Source: Alphaproteobacteria bacterium
Lineage (GTDB): Bacteria; Pseudomonadota; Alphaproteobacteria; Micropepsales; Micropepsaceae
Reading direction: 5' to 3'
Length of the DNA: 64,000 nucleotides
Assembly: GCA_016124385.1 (NCBI GenBank)
Contig: WGNU01000005.1
Span: forward strand, 248,001 to 312,000
Shown here: positions 41,514 to 50,222 of the stretch, in pieces
Position numbering within the stretch: the first letter of the stretch is position 1
Layout: every line of letters begins with the position of its first letter
Program-made: the position numbers and the translations under genes
Notes under the pieces: model-generated
What the model was told of the DNA's origin: nothing
Databases searched by the model: none
What the model saw: the letters and a program-made list of their open reading frames with translations, nothing else

Positions 41514-42320
41514 CTAGCGGAGCCGCGAGAGCGCGTCCGCGTCGAACTCGCTCTGATCGACGCCCGCGTTGAGGGAATAATCGCCGAAGGCGAGGGTGGT
41601 ACTCTTGTTCGACTGAAGATTGACCATGTCGAGCGTGTGCGCGCGCCAGAATTTGTCCTGATACTGACGGTAATCAGAGAAGGTCAGCGTCTTGGAATGC
41701 TCTTCCTTGCGGTCGTAGAGATCGAGCTGCCACACGCGATACTCCGCGCTGTCGACCCAGCTGATCTGCTTCGTGTAACCGGAATTCTCATAGACCGGAA
41801 AACGTTCCGAGACGAAACAGGTCAGGCCCTTCGATTCCTCGGTCGGGCAGGGCTCTTCGCGCAGGAATTTATAGGTGAAGCGGCCGACCTCCTGCGCCAG
41901 CAGGTCCTCGAACGCGAATTCGCTGCCCACGAACGAGCCCGATTTGTTGGCGGACGCGATCCGCTTCACGCGCTTCAGCGCCGGCAGATAGAGCCACTGA
42001 TCGTCGGCCTCGGTGATCCGCGTGAAGGAGAGGAGCGCGGTTCCCTCGACGTCCGCCGGCGAGAGGAAATAGGTCAGCGACTTGTCGCCCTCCGTGTCGG
42101 AAATGACCTCGAGCGCGCGCAGCTTCATCGACCGCTCGCTCGATTCGCCCTGCGCGTTGCGCAGGATCATCCGCAGATCGACCTTGGAATCGACCCAGCC
42201 CTGATTGCGCCGGTCGGCCTCCTGCGCGATCGCAAGGCCGCGTTCCTCAGGCGTCTCGGCGTGGGCGGCCGGACCCGCGAGCGCGAGGAGGGTCAAGGTG
42301 GAGTAAAAGATGCGGCGCAT
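41514..42320 (-). CDS. Periplasmic LolA-like lipoprotein-sorting family protein
   Basis: 268 residues with a signal peptide (MRRIFYSTLTLLALAGPAAHA). The mature part matches the outer membrane lipoprotein-sorting protein family (LolA-like half barrel): SMKLRALEVISDTEGDKSLTYFLSPADVEGTALLSF, DDQWLYLPALKRVKRI, GSFVGSEFAFEDL. Such proteins shuttle hydrophobic molecules between the inner and outer membranes. It is middle gene of the RND/LolA/porin operon, 9 bp after the RND gene. A role as periplasmic carrier for the RND substrate is likely but unproven. Confidence 0.85.
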   Translation of the reverse strand: MRRIFYSTLTLLALAGPAAHAETPEERGLAIAQEADRRNQGWVDSKVDLRMILRNAQGESSERSMKLRALEVISDTEGDKSLTYFLSPADVEGTALLSFTRITEADDQWLYLPALKRVKRIASANKSGSFVGSEFAFEDLLAQEVGRFTYKFLREEPCPTEESKGLTCFVSERFPVYENSGYTKQISWVDSAEYRVWQLDLYDRKEEHSKTLTFSDYRQYQDKFWRAHTLDMVNLQSNKSTTLAFGDYSLNAGVDQSEFDADALSRLR

Positions 42321-42329
42321 TTGTAATCC

Positions 42330-44699
42330 TCATTCAGCGGGGGCGAGCGCGGGCTCGGCGCTCTTGCCGCGGCCGGGCCGGTCGATCGCCATCAAGAGCG
42401 GCGGCAGGAGCAGGAAGTCGCAGAAGATCGCGAAGAAGATCGCGATCGCAGTGAGTTCGCCGAGCGCGCGGTTGATCTCGAACGGCGAGAAGGCGAGCAG
42501 ACCAAAGCCCGCGATGAGGAGGGCGGTCAAGAGCCACAGCGCCGGGCCGACCGTTGAGAAGGCATAGCGGACCGCGTCCTGCGGGCTCGCGCCGTCCAGG
42601 CGCCGCGCGCGCAGATATTTCGACAACATATGGATCGTCGCGTCCACCACGATGCCAAGGCTCGACGCCGTGACGACGGCGGACGCCATGCCGACCTGAC
42701 CTTCCAGGAAGTACCACGCTCCGAACGTGAGGATCGCGGGCGCCAGATTGGGGATCATGCTGACGAGCCCGAACGTGACGGAGCGGAACGGGATGATGAG
42801 CGACAGCGAGATCAGAATGAGCGCGGCGATCGTGCCGTAGAGCATCGATTCGATGTTCCGCTGTGAGATGAACGAGAACATCACCGCCGTGCCCGCGCCA
42901 TTCGAGTTGGTCATCGTCTCCGGCAGCGCGGCCTGCAGCCAAGCATCGCCGTCGAGCTTGAGCGCCCGGATCTCGGCCGCCGAGACGTCGCCCATCGACA
43001 CGATCACGCGCGTGGAAGACTTATCGACGTTCAGCTGATCGTTGAGGTCGAGGCCGTAGGGCAGCGACATTTCATAGAGCAGCAGGTATTGCGCGGCGAG
43101 CTGGCGATCGTCCGGCACGCGGTAGAACGCGGGGTCGTCGGCGTTCATGTTCTTGTTCAGCCGGCGCATGATGTCGACGATCGTAAACACGTGGACGACG
43201 CCGGGGCGCGCCTCGGCCCAGTGCTCGAAATCTTCCAGCACCTTGAGGAATTTGGGATCGGTAATGCCTTGCGGCCCGTCGGCCTTGACCGAGAACTCGA
43301 CCTGCATCACGCCCGTCAAATTCGCCATCAGGAAGTCGCTGTCGCGGCGGAACTCGATCGAGGGCGCGAACCAGCGGATGAACTGATCGTTGAGCTCGAT
43401 GCGCGGGATGTAGACGGCCGCGGCCGCGACGAGCGCGAGCGTGCCGATCAGCAGCCCGGTGCGGAACCGCACGACCAGCTCGGCGAGGCTCAACATCACC
43501 GTCGCGCGCGCGCTTTCGGCCCGCGCCTTGATGTTGATCGGCATGAGCACCATCAGCGCCGGCAGCAGCGTCACGGAGAGGATCCACGCGGTCGCCACGC
43601 CGAAGGCGACGATATTGCCCAGATCGCGGAACGGCGGCGCGTCCGACGCGTTGAGCGACAGGAACCCGATCGCGGTCGTGAGCGAGGTGAGGAACACGGG
43701 CAGAAAATTGATCCGCATCGATTCGATCACGGCCTCGCGGCGTCCCATGCCGCGCCGCATTGAAGTGAACATGGCCGCGATGAGGTGAACCGCGTCGGCG
43801 ACGGCGAGTGTCAGGATCACGATGGGCGCCGTCGCCGAAGGCGGCGTCAGCGTCGTGCCGACCCAGCCGGCCAGTCCCATCGCCGAGAGAGTGGAGAAGA
43901 CGATGATCGCCGTGATCAGCCCCATCGCGGAGAACGAGCGCAGCAAGAGCGACGTCAGCACGATGACGAGCACATACATGCCCGGCAGCAATGTCGTCAG
44001 GTCGCGCTGCATCGCCTCCTGGAACGCGTTCGACATCGGCACGTTGCCGGAGAGCGCGACGTGGATGCCGTCGAATTTTTCGTAGAACCGCTCGCGCAGC
44101 TCGCGCGCCGCGTTTGTCGCGATCAGCGCTTCCTGCGGGTCTTTCTCCGGCATGATCGTGGTGAGCAGAACGCCGGTGGTGCGCGCGTCGGGCGAGATCA
44201 GCCGGTTGAGGAGAAGCGGCTCGGCGAGCGCGATGGCACGCGCGGCGTCGCGCTCCGCGTCGGTGATCGTCGCTGGGTCGGGCACGAGATCGCCGACAGC
44301 GAGATCATCGCCATCGACGGCCGTGTGCTGATAATTCGTGATCGAATCCGCCCGCGCGACGTACGGAAGTTTCCAGCCTTCCTCCGTCAGCCAGTGCACG
44401 GCCTCCAGCATCTTCGGCGAGAACGCGTCGCCCTCATCGGCCTGCAGCGCAAAGAAGATCGAATCGCGCTTCGAATAGACGTTCTGCAGCTCGAGGAACG
44501 CTTGATATTGCGGGTTCTGCGGGCTGAAGAAATAGCGGTAATTGTTCGAGAACGTGAGGAACTGCGCGCCATAGGTCGCCATGAGGCACCACGCGAGCGT
44601 GGCCAGGATGACGAGCCAGGGGTGGCGCGTGATAAAGGAGGCATAGGATACGACGAGGCGGTCGCCGGCCGAGATGCGCGAGGGGGAAAGGGTCGACAA
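42330..44699 (-). CDS. RND superfamily (MMPL-type) transporter
   Basis: About 789 residues if initiated at the TTG at 44699 with GGAGACG upstream. An ATG at 44837 would add an unlikely Cys/His/Arg-rich leader and would overlap the operator. Layout: one helix (WLVILATLAWCLMATYGAQ), a periplasmic domain, five helices, a second periplasmic domain, and a last bundle with LGIVVDATIHMLSKYL. This matches hydrophobe/amphiphile exporter-type RND proteins. It is a relative of the RND protein at 24788 (shared RxDSITN and FFSPQN/FFSDSN regions). It is first gene of the operon with the LolA-like and outer-membrane genes, and divergent from a TetR gene. Substrate unknown, probably a lipid. Confidence 0.85.
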   Translation of the reverse strand: MSTLSPSRISAGDRLVVSYASFITRHPWLVILATLAWCLMATYGAQFLTFSNNYRYFFSPQNPQYQAFLELQNVYSKRDSIFFALQADEGDAFSPKMLEAVHWLTEEGWKLPYVARADSITNYQHTAVDGDDLAVGDLVPDPATITDAERDAARAIALAEPLLLNRLISPDARTTGVLLTTIMPEKDPQEALIATNAARELRERFYEKFDGIHVALSGNVPMSNAFQEAMQRDLTTLLPGMYVLVIVLTSLLLRSFSAMGLITAIIVFSTLSAMGLAGWVGTTLTPPSATAPIVILTLAVADAVHLIAAMFTSMRRGMGRREAVIESMRINFLPVFLTSLTTAIGFLSLNASDAPPFRDLGNIVAFGVATAWILSVTLLPALMVLMPINIKARAESARATVMLSLAELVVRFRTGLLIGTLALVAAAAVYIPRIELNDQFIRWFAPSIEFRRDSDFLMANLTGVMQVEFSVKADGPQGITDPKFLKVLEDFEHWAEARPGVVHVFTIVDIMRRLNKNMNADDPAFYRVPDDRQLAAQYLLLYEMSLPYGLDLNDQLNVDKSSTRVIVSMGDVSAAEIRALKLDGDAWLQAALPETMTNSNGAGTAVMFSFISQRNIESMLYGTIAALILISLSLIIPFRSVTFGLVSMIPNLAPAILTFGAWYFLEGQVGMASAVVTASSLGIVVDATIHMLSKYLRARRLDGASPQDAVRYAFSTVGPALWLLTALLIAGFGLLAFSPFEINRALGELTAIAIFFAIFCDFLLLPPLLMAIDRPGRGKSAEPALAPAE

Positions 44700-44827
44700 G
44701 GGGCTACGTCTCCGACATTGCGAACACGGCACGGCGGGGGGCGGCGCGGTGGCGTTTCTGGGAGAGAAATGCGCGTCGATCCCTTGACCCGGCAGTCGGT
44801 GTCGGGAAAGGTAACACAGACCGCAGG

Positions 44828-44848
44828 TAAACTGCACGGTGTAGTTTA
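44828..44848. promoter_or_regulatory. 21-bp near-perfect palindrome, operator for the divergent TetR gene
   Basis: TAAACTnCAC and GTGnAGTTTA are symmetric halves around a central G (44838), with only one mismatched pair (44834/44842). It ends 7 bp before the tetR ATG and overlaps the tetR ribosome-binding region. It also faces the start of the divergent RND operon. Size and position are those of a TetR operator controlling both directions. Confidence 0.65.
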
Positions 44849-44855
44849 GAGGGCG

Positions 44856-45557
44856 ATGTCAGCAAGTCAAGGCCACCGCAAACGGGACGAGAGCGCTTTC
44901 CTCCAGGGCGTGACGGAAAATCCGCTCGACGCGGAGAATCCCAAGCGCGCGGCGATCCTGGAGGCCTCCGCCCAGCTGTTCCTCGAGAACGGCTATGAAA
45001 CCGTGAGCATGGACGCGATTGCGGCCACCGCGAACGTGTCGAAGCGCACGGTCTATTCGAATTTCGAAAGCAAGGAAGAGCTCTTCACCGCCATCATGGT
45101 GGCACATTGCAACGCCATGGTGGGCGAGGCCATTCCCTCTGAGGAAAGCGACGGCGCCCCGGCCCAGGTGCTAACGGCCTATGGCCGCGCGTTCGTCGCG
45201 ATGATCACATCGCCGCGCGCTCTTGCGATGCAGCGCGTGATTTTTTCCGAAGTGGCCCGCAATCCCGAACTCGGAAGGCGCTTCTACGAGGCCGGGCCCG
45301 CCCGCCATCTCGGCGCGCTCGCGCGCTATCTGGATGGCGCGGTGCGGCGCGGCGAATTCGAGATCCGCGATACACGTGCGGCGGCGGCCATGTTCATCGC
45401 GCACGCGAAAGGCCCCTTCCATCTGCCCCAGCTTTGTGGCCTGCTGAACAATGTCTCGAAAAAAGACATCGACGAAGCCGTCGACAACGCCGTGCAAGTG
45501 TTCCTGAGGGCGTACCGCCCCGCGCCTCGCCCGAAACGGGGCTCGATCCTACTCTAG
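44856..45557 (+). CDS. TetR-family regulator (AefR-like C-terminal domain)
   Basis: 233 residues. The helix-turn-helix lies at about residues 45-75 (SMDAIAATANVSKRTVYSNF). The C-terminal region (ALAMQRVIFSEVARNPELGRRFYEAGP) matches the AefR-type ligand domain found in regulators of efflux pumps. It is divergent from the RND/LolA/porin operon with a palindromic site directly in front of its ATG. It probably represses the operon and itself until an exported compound binds. The hemolysin III-like gene follows after 14 bp. Confidence 0.9.
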   Translation: MSASQGHRKRDESAFLQGVTENPLDAENPKRAAILEASAQLFLENGYETVSMDAIAATANVSKRTVYSNFESKEELFTAIMVAHCNAMVGEAIPSEESDGAPAQVLTAYGRAFVAMITSPRALAMQRVIFSEVARNPELGRRFYEAGPARHLGALARYLDGAVRRGEFEIRDTRAAAAMFIAHAKGPFHLPQLCGLLNNVSKKDIDEAVDNAVQVFLRAYRPAPRPKRGSILL

Positions 45558-45571
45558 GGGAGGCAGCCCTG

Positions 45572-46273
45572 ATGCGCTGGTCACGCCATTTTCACCACTT
45601 GGTGGACAGGATCGGCGCGATGAACAGCGCGGCGCACCCCTTTCCGACCTATCACCGGCTGGAACGGCTGGTGGATGCCGGCATTCACGCGGCGGGCGTG
45701 ACGTTCGCGATCACGGGCGGCATCGTCGTGGTCGTGCTGGCGGCGATGGAGCGTCAGATTCCGGTGACGCTCGGCGTGCTCGTCTATGCGCTCGCCCTGA
45801 TGGCGACGCTCGCCGTCTCCGCGCTCTACAATCTGACGCCGGTCTCGCCGCGCAAGGAATGGCTGCGCCGCCTCGATCATGCGACGATCTTTCTTCTGAT
45901 CGCCGGCACGCCCACGCCCTTCGTCAACGCCGATCAGGCGCTTGAGCTCGCGCTCTTCTGGTCGCTCGCGCTGGGCGCGGCGACAGCGAAGCTCTTGATG
46001 CCGCGCCGGGCCGAGACCTGGTTCATCGGCGCCTATCTCCTGCTCGGCTGGATGGCGTTCGCGCTCTTTGCGGGCGGCATCTCCAGCGTGTCGGACGTGA
46101 CGGTCGCGCTTATCGTCGTTGGCGGCTTGCTCTATTCGGTGGGCGTCGTCTTCCACCTCTGGGACAATCTGCGCTTTCACAACGCGATCTGGCACGGCTT
46201 CGTGCTCGCCGCCGCCGGCTGCCACTATGCGGCCGTTCTAGAGGGCGTCGTCCTCGCGCCCGCCGTCATCTAG
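45572..46273 (+). CDS. Hemolysin III / PAQR-family membrane protein
   Basis: 233 residues from the ATG at 45572 with GGGGAGG upstream. The frame is open from 45434 but that part overlaps the TetR gene. Seven hydrophobic segments are visible. Conserved PAQR/YqfA features are HRLERLVDAGIHAAGV near the N-terminus, SALYNLTPVSPRKEWLRRLDHATIFLLIAGT (Ser, Asp and His ligands) and WHGFVLAAAGCHYAAV (paired His). These bind zinc in eukaryotic relatives and may give hydrolase activity. The gene end overlaps the convergent GH3 gene by 36 bp. Confidence 0.88.
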   Translation: MRWSRHFHHLVDRIGAMNSAAHPFPTYHRLERLVDAGIHAAGVTFAITGGIVVVVLAAMERQIPVTLGVLVYALALMATLAVSALYNLTPVSPRKEWLRRLDHATIFLLIAGTPTPFVNADQALELALFWSLALGAATAKLLMPRRAETWFIGAYLLLGWMAFALFAGGISSVSDVTVALIVVGGLLYSVGVVFHLWDNLRFHNAIWHGFVLAAAGCHYAAVLEGVVLAPAVI

Positions 46274-47800
46274 GCGCGCCCGCGCGAAATCCTGCAAAGT
46301 CTGCCAGACCGCCGCGTCGTTGAGGATGCGCGCGACCTTGTTCTGCCCGCCCAGCTTGCCGCGCGCTTTCATCCAATCGCGAAAGGTTCCGGGCGGCACC
46401 AGAAGCACGCGCGGCGGATCCATGCCAAAGCCGTCCGAGCGGTGCGCGCGATAGTCATCGTTCCGTAGACTGAGCGTTCGATCGATTGCGGCCGCCATCT
46501 TGGCGGGAAGATCGCCGCTCGCGGCCTCCGCCAATTCCACGATGAAGAGGTGCTGTCCGCGCGGGCGGTCATCGCCCGGATAGAGCGCGCCCACAGTGAA
46601 ATCCGTGACGTCGACGCCCGCCTCGCCGGCCGCCTCGGCGACCGCGTGCTCGATCTCCTCGCCGATCAAATGCTCGCCGAACGCGGAGAGCATGTAGGAC
46701 GTGCGGCCCGTGATGAGGAGGCGCGGCGGCCGCGTCTCGATGAACCGCACCGTGTCGCCCAGCACATAGCCAAAGAGGCCAGCGCACGTGGAAAGGATTA
46801 CCGCGTAGTTGACGCCCGGCTCGATCGTCGCCGCCCAGTGCCGCGTCGGCGCCTCGCTGTCCAGCTCTTCGACCGGCACGAATTCGAAGAACAGCCCGTG
46901 ATCGAGATTGAGCCGCAGCCCCTCTCCATAGCCGCGATCGGCCGAGGCGATGAAGCCTTCGCTCGCGGGATAGACCTCGCGCATGTCGATGTCCTGGCCC
47001 TTGAAGAGCGAAAGGAACCGCGGGCGATAGGGCTCGAAATTGACGCCGCCGTGGATGAAGAGGTCGAGATGGGGATAGAGCGGCCCCGCCGCCTCGCCGC
47101 GCCCGGCGCGCAGCGCGCGCACGCGCTCAAGGAGGATCAGCACCCAGCTTGGCGTGCCCGTCAGCACGCGGATGTCTTCATCGAGCGAGAGCCGCGCGAG
47201 CGTCTCGACCTTTTCCTCCCAATTGCTCATCAGCGCGAGGTCGCCCGTCGGGAAGGCGTATGGCGCGGCCCAGCGCGGCATGGTCTTCGTCGCGATGCCC
47301 GAGAGATCGCCCGAGACGACGCCCTCCGCCTCTTGCGTGAGCGCGGTCGAGCCGCCCAGCATGAAGCTCTTCCCGCCGAAGAACCGCGTTCCCGGCCGCG
47401 CCGCGATATGATGCACCATCACATCGAGCGAGGCCTTGATGTTGGAGCGGCGCATGTCCTCCGTCAGCGGAAGATATTTCGTTGTCCCGCTGGTCGTGCC
47501 CGACGAAAGGGCGAAGGTCGGAATCCGTCCCGGCCAGATCACATTCTCGACGACCGGATAATGGGGCTTGAGGTACCGCTCCCAGATTGCATCGTACCGG
47601 CGGAGCGGTACGCGCGCCTGGAAATCGCGAACGTCGCGGATCGCGGCGAAATCGTGCTCGCGGCCAAACTGCGTGTCGCGCGCCGTCTCGACGAGCGCAA
47701 GCAGCGTGCGCCGCTGCGCTGCCTCCGGGTCCAGCCGCGCTAGTTGCCCCCCCCGCCACCACGCGTAGAGCTTGAGGAACGGCGTGAGGTCGGGGCGCAA
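46238..47800 (-). CDS. GH3-family acyl-acid amido synthetase
   Basis: 520 residues of the ANL-like GH3 superfamily, known from plant auxin- and jasmonate-amino acid synthetases. The AMP-binding P-loop is ALSSGTTSGTTKYLPLTE (about residues 97-114). Further motifs are YPASEGFIASADRGYGEGL and YVLGDTVRFIETRPPRLLITGR, with a small C-terminal domain. Expected chemistry is adenylation of a carboxylic acid by ATP and amide formation with an amino acid or amine, in the cytosol. It lies 9 bp downstream of a penicillin-acylase-family gene, so an amide-forming and an amide-cleaving enzyme share one operon. Substrates of bacterial GH3 proteins are largely unknown. Confidence 0.88.
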   Translation of the reverse strand: MRPDLTPFLKLYAWWRGGQLARLDPEAAQRRTLLALVETARDTQFGREHDFAAIRDVRDFQARVPLRRYDAIWERYLKPHYPVVENVIWPGRIPTFALSSGTTSGTTKYLPLTEDMRRSNIKASLDVMVHHIAARPGTRFFGGKSFMLGGSTALTQEAEGVVSGDLSGIATKTMPRWAAPYAFPTGDLALMSNWEEKVETLARLSLDEDIRVLTGTPSWVLILLERVRALRAGRGEAAGPLYPHLDLFIHGGVNFEPYRPRFLSLFKGQDIDMREVYPASEGFIASADRGYGEGLRLNLDHGLFFEFVPVEELDSEAPTRHWAATIEPGVNYAVILSTCAGLFGYVLGDTVRFIETRPPRLLITGRTSYMLSAFGEHLIGEEIEHAVAEAAGEAGVDVTDFTVGALYPGDDRPRGQHLFIVELAEAASGDLPAKMAAAIDRTLSLRNDDYRAHRSDGFGMDPPRVLLVPPGTFRDWMKARGKLGGQNKVARILNDAAVWQTLQDFARARLDDGGREDDAL

Positions 47801-47809
47801 GGGGATCCT

Positions 47810-50062
47810 TTAGGGGCTGAGCGTCATTGTGATCGGAAAATCGCGTGCGACGATCTCGGCCCGCAGCGGCATCTGAACATAGCCGCCCTCGATCCAGGGA
47901 TCGACTTGATCGAGGAAATTCTCCGAGCCCAGCCACCCGTCGTTCCCGCCGAGCAGCACGAAATAATTCGCGTCCGGATCGCTCATGTCGGAGATGTGCC
48001 GCGCCTGGCTGCCATACTGCGTGGCGATCGGCTCGTTGGTGAGGCCGTGCGCGGTCTTGTAGACGGTCTCGCGCGAGCCGCCGACCGGCCGGCGCTCATA
48101 CTGAAAGGCCGAGCCGATCACCGGAGCGTTGCCGAGCCAGTGCTGCACCTGGAGATAATGCATGTCGCCCCAGGTCGGGTGGAGGGCGGTATCCGTCGCG
48201 GCGAGCGCGATGGCCTGCGTCAGCGCGGCGGAACGCGCCTCGGGCGAGAGCGCCTGCATGTCCTCGATCAGATAGTGCCGAAGCTGCGTGAAATTCTTCT
48301 GCTGGCCGGTGAGCGCATCGAGGCTCTCCGCGCCGTAGACTCGCGGCACCAAATGAAAGAGAAGCGTCTCGAACGCGACCGGGCCGGCGGCATCCACCGC
48401 GTAGTCGCCATCGAACGCCTTGAGCTGGGCAAGGAACGCCGGATCGGCCGCTGCCGCCTCGGGCGTCGCCTCGATCAGTGCGACGAGCGCGGCGGACAAT
48501 TCGGCGGAAGCGAGCGAGACCGTGTCGAGCTGAAGCGCCTTCAGATCATCGAGGCTGACCGCCCCGTCGCGCCCCAGGATTTGCTGCAGACGGCGAATGC
48601 GCTCATCGCCGTTGAAGAAGAAACCGATCGGCCAGCGTGCTTTCGTCGGCCGGTTGTTGGCGGATGCGATGAAGCCGGAATCGGGATTGAGCGCGAACGG
48701 CAGCTCGAGCGCGTCCGCGATGCCCGGCCAGTCATTGCCGGGAACGGCGGCATCGAGCACCAGCGTCTCGGGCCGCTCCCACGGCCGCTTCGGCAGGAGC
48801 GTCGCGAGCGCGTGACAGATGTTTCCGGAGGAATCGACGCACAGGAAATTTTGCGGCGAGACGGCGAAGCCCTTCAGCGCCGCGCGGAATTCTTCCGCTG
48901 ACTGCGCGCGCATGATCGCAAACATGCCGGTGATTTCATCCGTGGGCAGATGACCGACCCAGCGCAGCGCCACCGCCTCGCCGTCGCGCCCCGGCACGAG
49001 GCTTGAATCCGTGATGACGTTGCCGAGCCGCGAGCGGCGCACGGTGCGCGTCGTGTTGAACCAGAAGCGCGTGACGATCTCGGTCTCTTCCTCCACGAGG
49101 TCGATCCCGGAGCCCGCCGAAACGTCATAGAGATCGCTGTTCGCCGCGCGCATGTTCGTGCCGCCCCAGGCGAGATCGGGCGTACGCCCGAGCGCGACGA
49201 ACGGAAGCCCCGGGATCATGAAACCGACCGCGTTGAAGGAGGGCGACTTGACGCCCGCGATCAGCCAGAGATTGGGAACGCCGACGCCCAGATGCGGGTC
49301 GCTCGCGATCATCGCGGCCCCGCTCGCGCTCCGCTCCGGCGCGACAACGACCGAGTTCGAGCCCGACTTCGACAGCCCCACCAGAAGATCGTTCAGCGCC
49401 TGCTTTTGCGGTGTGTCGAAGCTGATGGTCGGCCCCGATCCCGCCTCGAGGGTGCGCGCCCAGATTTGCGGCCATTCCGGCTTGTCGCGCTCACCGAGCA
49501 GCGCGATATACGTGCCCCAATTGACGTCGGTGCCAGCGAGCCGCCCGATCGTCAGAAGGTCTTCGAGCGTGAAGGGCTCGGGCGAGAGTCCAAGCAGGCC
49601 GAATTCGGGCGGCATCGTCTCGAGCCGCGCCTGATAGGTGTTGAGCCCGTCGAGGAACGCATCCATCAGCGCGCGCGTCTCGCCCGGCATCTGCGCGACG
49701 ATTTGAGGCGCCGCGCGGCCGAAATCGAGAATGCGGATTGCGTGGTCGATGTCCTGCGCGAACGGCCCGACCATTTCCGACAGCCGTCCTTGCGCCACCT
49801 GTTTCATCAGCCGGATCTGCGCGAGCCGCAAATGCCCGTGCACGAGGCCGAGCGTATAGGCGAGGTCGCGGTCCGTCTCGGCCTCGACGTAAGGGATCGC
49901 CATGCGGTTCCAGCGGATCGTGACGGGTTTCTCGAGCGCGAGCCCTTGGCGCGGCATCACCGACAGGCGCTCGTCGCGCGACACCTCGCTCGGCCAGAGC
50001 GCTGAGCATCCGCCGAGGAACGAACCGAGAAGCAGCAGCAAGGCGGAACGGAAGAGCGTCAT
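47810..50062 (-). CDS. Penicillin acylase family Ntn-hydrolase lipoprotein
   Basis: About 750 residues from MTLFRSALLLLLGSFLGGC. The signal ends in a lipobox (LGGC, Cys19), predicting a lipid-anchored periplasmic enzyme. The frame extends to 50224 but that part covers the promoter region. It is made as one chain: an alpha region, a spacer, then the autocleavage site G234-S235-N, where S235 becomes the N-terminal nucleophile (SKSGSNSVVVAPERS). Beta-subunit motifs SDPHLGVGVPNLWLIAGV and ASANNRPTK follow. Family members cleave N-acyl bonds in beta-lactams, acyl-homoserine lactones or cyclic lipopeptides. It is first gene of the operon with the GH3 synthetase. Substrate undetermined. Confidence 0.9.
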   Translation of the reverse strand: MTLFRSALLLLLGSFLGGCSALWPSEVSRDERLSVMPRQGLALEKPVTIRWNRMAIPYVEAETDRDLAYTLGLVHGHLRLAQIRLMKQVAQGRLSEMVGPFAQDIDHAIRILDFGRAAPQIVAQMPGETRALMDAFLDGLNTYQARLETMPPEFGLLGLSPEPFTLEDLLTIGRLAGTDVNWGTYIALLGERDKPEWPQIWARTLEAGSGPTISFDTPQKQALNDLLVGLSKSGSNSVVVAPERSASGAAMIASDPHLGVGVPNLWLIAGVKSPSFNAVGFMIPGLPFVALGRTPDLAWGGTNMRAANSDLYDVSAGSGIDLVEEETEIVTRFWFNTTRTVRRSRLGNVITDSSLVPGRDGEAVALRWVGHLPTDEITGMFAIMRAQSAEEFRAALKGFAVSPQNFLCVDSSGNICHALATLLPKRPWERPETLVLDAAVPGNDWPGIADALELPFALNPDSGFIASANNRPTKARWPIGFFFNGDERIRRLQQILGRDGAVSLDDLKALQLDTVSLASAELSAALVALIEATPEAAAADPAFLAQLKAFDGDYAVDAAGPVAFETLLFHLVPRVYGAESLDALTGQQKNFTQLRHYLIEDMQALSPEARSAALTQAIALAATDTALHPTWGDMHYLQVQHWLGNAPVIGSAFQYERRPVGGSRETVYKTAHGLTNEPIATQYGSQARHISDMSDPDANYFVLLGGNDGWLGSENFLDQVDPWIEGGYVQMPLRAEIVARDFPITMTLSP

Positions 50063-50128
50063 GGGGGGCCTTTGTGCGGATCCGCCGGACCAGTAGGGCC
50101 CGATACTAGGTCTTGAACGACTCAGCGC

Positions 50129-50147
50129 AATGACTGGATCAGTCATT
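50129..50147. promoter_or_regulatory. 19-bp palindrome AATGACTG-N3-CAGTCATT between divergent genes
   Basis: Perfect 8-base arms (50129-50136 and 50140-50147) with the 3-base spacer GAT lie midway between the acylase start (minus strand) and the acyl-CoA dehydrogenase start (50223, plus strand). This is typical of an operator for a TetR- or MarR-type repressor controlling both genes. No regulator gene is adjacent. Confidence 0.55.
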
Positions 50148-50222
50148 TGTTCAGTTTGCCGGGAAAAGACGCCGTGTCTATCGTTACGCCCGTCACAAAG
50201 AAATGAGAGGGAGGCTGCTGCC

